Positions 6,382 to 11,818 of a DNA stretch of 14,052 nt are shown here, piece after piece; position 1 is the stretch's first letter; each line of letters starts with the position of its first letter. Location: the NCBI GenBank assembly GCA_046728115.1, contig JBKPDW010000355.1, positions 1-14,052 on the forward strand, in the 5' to 3' direction. This stretch comes from CAVSWN01 sp046728115 (lineage in GTDB: Bacteria > Acidobacteriota > Vicinamibacteria > Vicinamibacterales > CAVVIG01). The position numbers and the translations under genes are program-made. Under the pieces are notes generated by a model. It made no database searches. It saw nothing but the letters and a program-made list of their open reading frames with translations, and had not been told where the DNA came from.

Positions 6382-7515
6382 ATGATCCACACGCGTTTGC
6401 ACCGTGCAGCCGTTCTCACAGCCGTGATCGCCGTCCTCGCCGTCCTCGCCTGGATCGCTGCCGCCCGCTCGCGTTCGATCGCGGCGCAGGACCCCGGCGC
6501 CGCGAACCAGTTCAACGATTCCCATTTCCATCTGACCAACTACGTGCAGGAGGGCATCACGCCACGCCAGTTCCTGCAGATCATGGGAACCCGTGTCCCG
6601 CGTTCCACGCTGTTCGGCATCCCGCTGCAGCAGCAGTGGTCGTACGCCAATTCGGGCGACTTCGCGCCGACGTACTACCTCCACAGCGACGCGCCGCTCT
6701 ACTACTACTCGTTCACCGATGCCTACATCGCGAGCGTGTATCGGTCGTTGTCGAAAGAAGATCAGGCGCGCTTCGACCCGATGATCACGGGATTCAACCC
6801 TGCCGACATGTACGGCGTCGATCACATCCGGCGCGTGCTGACGACGTTCCCCGGCGTGTTTTCCGGGATCGGCGAGTTCAGCATTCACAAGGAGTTCGTC
6901 TCGGCCAAAATCTCGGGCGAGACAGCCAGCCTCACCAATCCCGCGCTCGATCGCATCCTCGACTTCGCGGCCGAAGCCGGCCTGGTCGTGATCATCCACT
7001 GCGATATCGACATGCCCTTCGCGAAGCAGAACACGGAGCCCGTGTACCTCACGCAGATGAAAGCGGTGCTGAAGCGCCACCCCAACGCCGCGATCATCTG
7101 GGCCCACGTCGGCCTCGGCCGCATCGTCCATCCCGTCGAGGCGTCGGAGGGAACCGCCGAACGTAACCCATCGCAAGTCGAAATTGTCGAAGCGATGCTG
7201 ACCGATCCGGCGCTCCGCCACGTGAACTTCGACATCTCGTGGGACGAAGTGGTCAAGTACGCCGTCGCGTCGCCGGAATCCATCCGGCGCGTGTCGACGA
7301 TGTTGAACAAGTACCCGGACCGATTTCTGTTCGGCACCGATACGGTCGCGCCGTCGGGGCGGGCGCCCTATTTCGCCGTGTTCGACATGTGGACGCCCGT
7401 CTGGCGTCTGCTGACCCCGGAGGCCAGCCTCGAGGTGCGTAAGGGCAACTACGAACGGATCTTCGACGAGGGCCGCCGGAAGGTGCGTGCCTGGGAAAAG
7501 GCTCACGTTCAATGA
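6382..7515 (+). CDS. Exported metal-dependent amidohydrolase (Amidohydrolase_2 family)
   Basis: A 377-residue TIM-barrel hydrolase or decarboxylase of the amidohydrolase superfamily. It is exported or anchored by an N-terminal hydrophobic segment (residues 9-28, after MIHTRLHR). The metal-site residues are in place: Asp46-Ser-His48-Phe-His50 at the start of the barrel, Glu165 in GIGEF, His206 in VVIIHCDID, His242 in IIWAHVG and Asp320 in FLFGTD. Family members act on cyclic amides, lactones, ureas or aromatic acids; the substrate cannot be told here. It starts 40 bp after the porin gene with an AAGGAAAAGG stretch upstream. Its stop overlaps a potential ATG of the next frame at 7512. Export of an Amidohydrolase_2 enzyme is less common than a cytoplasmic location. 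Together with the flanking porins and glutaminase it suggests hydrolysis in the periplasm. Confidence 0.85.
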   Translation: MIHTRLHRAAVLTAVIAVLAVLAWIAAARSRSIAAQDPGAANQFNDSHFHLTNYVQEGITPRQFLQIMGTRVPRSTLFGIPLQQQWSYANSGDFAPTYYLHSDAPLYYYSFTDAYIASVYRSLSKEDQARFDPMITGFNPADMYGVDHIRRVLTTFPGVFSGIGEFSIHKEFVSAKISGETASLTNPALDRILDFAAEAGLVVIIHCDIDMPFAKQNTEPVYLTQMKAVLKRHPNAAIIWAHVGLGRIVHPVEASEGTAERNPSQVEIVEAMLTDPALRHVNFDISWDEVVKYAVASPESIRRVSTMLNKYPDRFLFGTDTVAPSGRAPYFAVFDMWTPVWRLLTPEASLEVRKGNYERIFDEGRRKVRAWEKAHVQ

Positions 7516-7544
7516 CTCGATGCTTCAGACTGCGAGGAAACGAC

Positions 7545-8822
7545 ATGGCGTTACGAGCGACGTTTCGGAATTCAAGTCTTGTTCGGGTTCTGACAACAGT
7601 CTTGATACTGGGAGTTTCTGCGTCTGCGGCGCGCGCACAGAGCACCGGCAGCGGTCCTTCTGATCCGAACGCGTCGGCCGCTCAGCCTGCACAGGAGCCG
7701 AAGCCGAGCTTCGAGATCTACGGCTTCGCGATGCTCGACATCGGCCACAACTTCACGCAGATCAACCCGAACTGGTTCGACACGATGCGCGTCACCAGGC
7801 TGCCGTCGTTCAAGGACGAGTTCTGCTGCGACCAGAGCACGTTCTCCGGCGTCCGCCAGAGCCGTCTCGGCGTGCGATCGTCGACGCCGACGGTGCTGGG
7901 CGAGCTGAAGACGACCTTCGAATTCGAGCTGTTCGGCACCGGCGTCGACGAGGGCCAGACCACGTTCCGACTCCGCCACGCCTACGGCGAGCTTGGCGCA
8001 TTCGGCGCCGGCCAGTGGTGGAGTCCGTTCGTGGATACCGACGCCTTCCCGAACTCGCTCGAGTACTGGGGCCCGACGGGCCTGGCCTGGTTTCGCAACG
8101 TCCAGGTCCGATGGATGCCGATCAGAGGCGACAGCAGCCTGACGCTCGCGCTCGAGCGGCCGGGTGCGAGCGGCGACGCCGGCGTCTACGCCGACCGCAT
8201 CGAGTTGCAGAACATCAAGCCGCGATTTCCTCTGCCGGACTTCTCCGGCGCCTACCGCTACGGCACGAAGTGGGGGTACGTCCGCGCCGCGGGCCTGCTT
8301 CGAGTGATCAAGTGGGACGACGTGCTTGCCGATCAGTTCGACCTCTCGGGCCATGCCACCGGCTGGGGCGTCAATCTCAGCTCGAACCTGAAGATCGCGC
8401 AAAGCGACGTGGTCCGCGTGCAGTTCGTCTTCGGCGAGGGCATTCAGAACTACATGAACGATTCGCCGGTCGACATCGGCATCAAGAAGAACCCGTCGAA
8501 TCCGGTGACGCCGGTCCTCGGCGAACCCATTCCGATCACCGGCTTGTCGGTGTTCGTCGATCACACCTGGAGTCCGAAGTTCACCAGCGCCGTCGGCTAC
8601 TCGCGCCAGGACAACGACAACACTGACGGGCAGGCGGCCAACGCCTTCAGGGACGGCCAGTACGCGCTCGGTAACCTCCTCTACTCCCCGGTGCCCAACG
8701 TGATGATCGGCGGCGAATTCCAGTGGGGCCGCCGCGAGAACTTCCAGGACGGCTTTCACAGCGACGGCTACAAGCTGCAGTTCTCGTTCAAGTACAACTT
8801 CTCGTACAAGCTGGGAGGCTAA
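7545..8822 (+). CDS. DcaP-like outer-membrane porin
   Basis: A 425-residue trimeric-porin-like protein. ATG 7545 is chosen over the overlapping ATG 7512 because it has a ribosome site (GAGGAAA about 6 nt upstream) and gives a clean signal peptide ending SAARAQ (residue 32). A Pro/Ala/Gln-rich spacer of about 20 residues follows. FEIYGFAMLDIGHNF (56-70), RQSRLGVRSS (104-113), the GQWWSPFVD motif (156-164) and FRNVQVRW (183-190) are typical of the DcaP family. DcaP proteins are channels for negatively charged compounds such as dicarboxylates. Here the cargo is probably the substrate or product of the neighbouring hydrolases (inference). The adjacent Cys94-Cys95 pair is unusual for a porin. The stop is 4 bp before the glutaminase start, so the two are probably translationally coupled. 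Confidence 0.8.
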   Translation: MALRATFRNSSLVRVLTTVLILGVSASAARAQSTGSGPSDPNASAAQPAQEPKPSFEIYGFAMLDIGHNFTQINPNWFDTMRVTRLPSFKDEFCCDQSTFSGVRQSRLGVRSSTPTVLGELKTTFEFELFGTGVDEGQTTFRLRHAYGELGAFGAGQWWSPFVDTDAFPNSLEYWGPTGLAWFRNVQVRWMPIRGDSSLTLALERPGASGDAGVYADRIELQNIKPRFPLPDFSGAYRYGTKWGYVRAAGLLRVIKWDDVLADQFDLSGHATGWGVNLSSNLKIAQSDVVRVQFVFGEGIQNYMNDSPVDIGIKKNPSNPVTPVLGEPIPITGLSVFVDHTWSPKFTSAVGYSRQDNDNTDGQAANAFRDGQYALGNLLYSPVPNVMIGGEFQWGRRENFQDGFHSDGYKLQFSFKYNFSYKLGG

Positions 8823-8826
8823 CATC

Positions 8827-9870
8827 ATGATCCGGCAGGGACTCTCCAGTCGTCGCAGTGCGTGGCTAGCAGGACTCGCCGCGAGCGTCGCCGCCGGCGG
8901 AATGGCGCTCGCGCAGACCGGGGCGGATCCTCAGGCTGCGGTAAATTCCGCGTTCAATCAGTTCAAAACGCTCAAGGAAGGAAAGAACGCGGATTACATT
9001 CCGGCCCTCGCGAAGGTCGATCCGAACCTGTTTGGCATCGCGCTGGTGACCGTGGACGGCAAGACGTACACGGCCGGCGACATCAAGACCGAAGTGTCGA
9101 TCCAGTCGATCTCGAAGGTCTTCACGATGGCGCAGGTCATCCAGGAACAGGGGCTCGACGCCATCGAAAAACGGATCGGCGTCGACGCGACCGGCGCGCG
9201 GTTCAACTCGATTATCGCCGTGGAGTCTGTCAAGACCGTCGCCGGCACCGGCGCGCCGGAGATGAATCCGCTCGTCAATCCCGGCGCCATTTCGGCGACG
9301 AGCATGGTCACGGGCGGCAGTTCGGATGCCGTCTGGAGAAAGATCATCGGCACGTACAACGATTACGCGGGGCGCCAGTTGAACGTGCTCCAGGACGTCT
9401 ACAAGTCGGAATCGGATACGAACCAGCGCAACCAGGCGATAGGGGCTCTCATGCTGGCGTATGGATACATCAAGGCAAACTGGCCGCAGGCCGTCGATCT
9501 CTACACGCGCCAGTGCTCGGTTGGCGTCAACGCGAAGGATCTGGCGGTGATGGCGGCGACGCTGGCTGCAGCCGGAAAGAATCCGGTCACGGGCAAGCAG
9601 GTGATCGACGCGGCCAGGGTGCCGGGCGTCCTGGCGGTGATGGCCACCGCGGGCCTCTACGACGACTCCGGAAAGTGGCTGTATCACACGGGGCTGCCGG
9701 CCAAGAGCGGGGTCGGCGGCGGTATCATTGCCGTGTCACCCGGCAAGTTCGGAATCGCCGTCGTCTCGCCGCCGCTCGACGATGCCGGCAACAGCGTGCG
9801 CGCGCAGCGGGCGATCGCCGCCATCTCCAACACGTTGGGCGGCAACCCGTACGCGACGAAGCCGCGCTAG
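8827..9870 (+). CDS. glsA: Exported glutaminase
   Basis: A 347-residue serine-dependent glutaminase (L-glutamine to L-glutamate and ammonia) with an added signal peptide. The catalytic Ser-x-x-Lys is S94-I-S-K97 within SIQSISKVF. ADYIPALAKVDPNLFGIA (55-72), AKSGVGGGI (292-300), IAVVSPPLDDAGNSV (310-324) and the Tyr, Asn and Glu-bearing segments between are standard. The usual NAGAI motif reads NPGAI (151-155), an Ala-to-Pro change next to the substrate-binding Asn. The N-terminus SSRRSAWLAGLAASVAAGG resembles a twin-arginine signal. Bacterial glutaminases are usually cytoplasmic and about 310 residues long; the extra length here is the signal and a short C-terminal tail. A GGGAGG ribosome site lies 7 nt before the ATG, inside the end of the porin gene. 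In this operon it would release ammonia and glutamate in the periplasm. Confidence 0.92.
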   Translation: MIRQGLSSRRSAWLAGLAASVAAGGMALAQTGADPQAAVNSAFNQFKTLKEGKNADYIPALAKVDPNLFGIALVTVDGKTYTAGDIKTEVSIQSISKVFTMAQVIQEQGLDAIEKRIGVDATGARFNSIIAVESVKTVAGTGAPEMNPLVNPGAISATSMVTGGSSDAVWRKIIGTYNDYAGRQLNVLQDVYKSESDTNQRNQAIGALMLAYGYIKANWPQAVDLYTRQCSVGVNAKDLAVMAATLAAAGKNPVTGKQVIDAARVPGVLAVMATAGLYDDSGKWLYHTGLPAKSGVGGGIIAVSPGKFGIAVVSPPLDDAGNSVRAQRAIAAISNTLGGNPYATKPR

Positions 9871-9894
9871 GAAGGAAGAAGGGTACCAAACGCC

Positions 9895-10449
9895 ATGGGG
9901 TCGAAGATTGGGTCCTTCCACCTAACGCTGGTCGCCGCCTGCCTCATGATGGCTCTCGCGCCGGTGCAGGAGCCGAAAACGACCACCCGCGACGTGCTGG
10001 TTTCACGCGCGACAGTTGATCGCATCGATCGGTTCGCGCGGTCAGTAACGTTGCGAACGAACGAAGGCCTCCTGCACACGGTCTACGTCGGACCGGAGCT
10101 CAAGGTCTTCGACGGGTTGAAGACCGGCGATACTGTCACCGCTCGTATCGTCGAATCGATCGTCGTGGCGGTGCGTCCCAACGCGAAGCCATCGGTGATC
10201 ACCGATACCACCGCCGAAGCGCGGAGAGGAAGCACCGGCCGCGGCGACGTGCAGCAACAGCTCAAGGCCACGGTGACCGTCCAAAGCGTGGATGTGCAGA
10301 AGCAGGTCATCACCTACAGGACCGCCGACAACCGCAATGTGATTCGGCCCGTGATGGAGGCGCACCTGCTCGAGGGGTTGAAGCCAGGTGATATCGTCGA
10401 AGTGACGTTCACGCGCGAGCGCGCGATCGAGCTCGAGCGAACGCGGTAG
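9895..10449 (+). CDS. Exported two-repeat small-domain protein, function unknown
   Basis: A 184-residue protein with a signal peptide (GSFHLTLVAACLMMALAPVQ, residues 6-25). It carries two copies of a beta-rich module. Copy one, about 37-92, runs from SRATVDRIDRFARSVTLRT to FDGLKTGDTVTARIVESIVV. Copy two, about 123-181, runs from KATVTVQSVDVQKQVITYRT to LLEGLKPGDIVEVTFTRERA. Each has the pattern V-x-x-I/V-D, then V-T/I-T, then L-K-x-G-D-x-V, seen in small secreted proteins of unknown function. A charged linker with RRGSTGRG joins them. It is the last gene of the operon, 24 bp after the glutaminase, with a GGAAGGAAGAAGGG purine tract before the start. It could be a periplasmic accessory or binding protein; no catalytic residues stand out. 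Confidence 0.7.
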   Translation: MGSKIGSFHLTLVAACLMMALAPVQEPKTTTRDVLVSRATVDRIDRFARSVTLRTNEGLLHTVYVGPELKVFDGLKTGDTVTARIVESIVVAVRPNAKPSVITDTTAEARRGSTGRGDVQQQLKATVTVQSVDVQKQVITYRTADNRNVIRPVMEAHLLEGLKPGDIVEVTFTRERAIELERTR

Positions 10450-10475
10450 CGATGGTCGGACGGAGGCTCAACGCC

Positions 10476-10493
10476 ACGAACATGAGGGTTCGT
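10476..10493. terminator. Weak hairpin between convergent genes
   Basis: ACGAAC-ATGAGG-GTTCGT, a 6-bp stem with a 6-nt loop, lies in the 55-bp gap between two converging genes. No T run follows on either strand. A bidirectional terminator role is suggested only by position. Confidence 0.25.
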
Positions 10494-10504
10494 TCTGCAC
10501 TCGT

Positions 10505-11002
10505 CTACCGGATCGACGCGACGGCTTCTGATTCCACCGTCCCTCCGGAGCGAGTCACCATGGTCAGGTGCGCTGAGAGCACCGTCGGATGGGGCGGCGA
10601 ACAACCGTAGGGCACCGAGAAAGCAAAATTCCGAGAAACGCCCCGCGGCACCAGGGGAGGAGCGGAAGGCTGGGTCATCTCGGATGGCGAGTACGAGATG
10701 GGATTGCCTGTGGCGCCTGAGGCGTCGCTGAAACGAAGCGTGACCGCGCGAATGGAGAGATCCTCGCTTGGGGAACGAATGCCGAGCTGGAAGGTCGCCA
10801 AGGCTGGCGGATGGGCAGGGCAGCCCGATCCAACTCCGCCAACTCCAACGTACGACTGGCCCGTCAAAACGGGAGGATCGATGAAGACAAGCACCACCCC
10901 GTTCGGACTCACGGCGATGAAGCCCACGAATCCGTCACAGCCCGCCGTGACCACCGTTCCAGTGACGATCACGGCCTGCAGTAGTCCCCTGCTCACCTTC
11001 AT
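10505..11002 (-). CDS. Putative lipoprotein of unknown function
   Basis: A 165-residue protein. ATG 11002 has a GAGAGGG ribosome site about 5 nt upstream. The N-terminus MKVSRGLLQAVIVTGTVVTAGC fits a lipoprotein signal, with Cys22 as the modified residue. The lipobox is VTAGC with Thr at -3, slightly off consensus. Asp23 follows it, which in enterobacteria favours inner-membrane retention. The mature part is rich in Gly, Ser, Pro and Val with Cys61 and Cys134, which could form a disulfide, and looks like a small beta-sandwich. I do not recognise the family. It is convergent with the operon and divergent from the second DUF4136 gene, with its own sigma-54-like promoter. Confidence 0.65.
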   Translation of the reverse strand: MKVSRGLLQAVIVTGTVVTAGCDGFVGFIAVSPNGVVLVFIDPPVLTGQSYVGVGGVGSGCPAHPPALATFQLGIRSPSEDLSIRAVTLRFSDASGATGNPISYSPSEMTQPSAPPLVPRGVSRNFAFSVPYGCSPPHPTVLSAHLTMVTRSGGTVESEAVASIR

Positions 11003-11068
11003 GAGGCCCTCTCAGACGACGTCTGGTCGACACCTCAACGTTTCAATCCGTGGTTGAGGGCCGGGAAA

Positions 11069-11084
11069 AGCAGGACCCATGCCA
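11069..11084 (-). promoter_or_regulatory. Sigma-54-like promoter of the lipoprotein gene
   Basis: On the minus strand TGGCATGGGTCCTGCT differs from TGGCACGNNNNTTGCW at two positions, with exact 12-bp GG-to-GC spacing. The predicted start near 11058 gives a leader of about 56 nt that includes the GAGAGGG ribosome site. Confidence 0.45.
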
Positions 11085-11112
11085 CGAAATACGTGCTCCG
11101 CGAGATCGGAGA

Positions 11113-11132
11113 GCCTCCGAAGGTTCGGAGGC
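11113..11132. promoter_or_regulatory. 20-bp perfect inverted repeat between divergent promoters
   Basis: GCCTCCGAAGGTTCGGAGGC is a perfect 9-bp dyad with a 2-nt centre. It sits between the two facing-away sigma-54-like promoters, about 65 bp upstream of the predicted start at 11058 and about 85 bp upstream of that at 11207. Its core TCCGA-N4-TCGGA recurs at 4448-4461. A shared activator or repressor site is likely. There is no T run, so a terminator is unlikely. I see no gene in 11003-11247. Confidence 0.5.
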
Positions 11133-11180
11133 GACGACGGGCCTCGCCGCCCGAAGGTCAAACCGGCGAAGCACCATTGA

Positions 11181-11196
11181 GGGTGCACTGTTTGCA
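11181..11196 (+). promoter_or_regulatory. Sigma-54-like promoter of the DUF4136-CBM unit
   Basis: GGGTGCACTGTTTGCA keeps the invariant GG and a perfect TTGCA -12 element with exact 12-bp spacing, but the rest of the -24 box is poor. The predicted start near 11207 gives a leader of about 41 nt with a strong AGGAAAGGA ribosome site before ATG 11248. Confidence 0.4.
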
Positions 11197-11247
11197 TATC
11201 CCAACACAACTAATTCCTTGTTTCTTGCCGCAGGAAAGGATTGAACG

Positions 11248-11811
11248 ATGAGAAGACTGCTCGCGCTCTCATTCGCGCTGCTCCTGGCAGCCACAAGCAG
11301 CGCCCTCGCTCAGGACGTCCGGTACAACTTCGACAAGCAGTCGAACTTTGCGGCTTTCAAGACCTACAAGTGGGTTGCCATCCAAGGGGCCAAGCCGCTC
11401 AGCGAGCTCGTTGACCGCCAGGTGAAGTCCGCCCTTGATGCCGAACTTGCGAAGAAAGGGCTCTCGAAGACCGACGCTGACAGCGCCGACCTGTACGTGG
11501 GCTACCAGGCAGCTGTCGACACGGAGAAGGAATTCACCTCCTACAACACGGGATGGGGTTATGGTCCTGGTTGGTACGGAGGCGGATGGTATGGCGCCGG
11601 CGGAAGCACGATGACAACGGGCCAGACATCGACGATCTACGTCGGTCAGCTGGCGGTGGACATGTACGCGTCGGGGCCAAAGGCGCTGGTCTGGCGCGGC
11701 GTGGCGAGCAAGACGCTCGATCCGAAGGCCAAGCCGGAAAAGCAGCAAAAAAATCTCGAAAAGGCGGTTGTGAAGCTCCTGAAGAACTATCCACCGCCAG
11801 TGAAGAAGTAG
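11248..11811 (+). CDS. DUF4136-like exported protein (second copy)
   Basis: A 187-residue exported protein. The ribosome site AGGAAAGGA is 7 nt before ATG 11248. The signal peptide is MRRLLALSFALLLAATSSAL with a cut near ALAQ (22). The DUF4136 pattern is clear: VRYNFDKQSNFAAFKTYKW (24-42), VDRQVKSALDAELAKKGL (55-72), DLYVGYQ (81-87), YVGQLAVDMY (131-140), LVWRGVASKTL (147-157) and a C-terminal helix ending in LLKNYPPP. A Gly/Tyr/Trp-rich insert (about 100-120: GWGYGPGWYGGGWYGAGG) lies in the middle, as in many members, and is absent from the copy at 3830. Function unknown; envelope role likely. Its stop lies 7 bp before the GTG of the large carbohydrate-binding type protein, so the two form a coupled unit. 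Confidence 0.85.
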   Translation: MRRLLALSFALLLAATSSALAQDVRYNFDKQSNFAAFKTYKWVAIQGAKPLSELVDRQVKSALDAELAKKGLSKTDADSADLYVGYQAAVDTEKEFTSYNTGWGYGPGWYGGGWYGAGGSTMTTGQTSTIYVGQLAVDMYASGPKALVWRGVASKTLDPKAKPEKQQKNLEKAVVKLLKNYPPPVKK

Positions 11812-11818
11812 GTTTGCC

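Noticed and set aside
4716..6539. 607-codon open frame on the minus strand
   Set aside because: It is antisense to the DUF3011-porin gene, is rich in Arg/Val/Asp as expected of GC-driven antisense frames, and has no domain pattern or ribosome site.
6319..7512. 397-codon open frame on the minus strand
   Set aside because: Antisense to the amidohydrolase, whose metal-binding motifs are all intact on the plus strand.
7572..8828. 418-codon open frame on the minus strand
   Set aside because: Antisense to the DcaP-like porin; no recognisable motif.
11012..11294. Several short open frames on both strands in the gap before the second DUF4136 gene
   Set aside because: They overlap the 20-bp dyad and both promoter-like sites and have no protein-like composition or ribosome sites.
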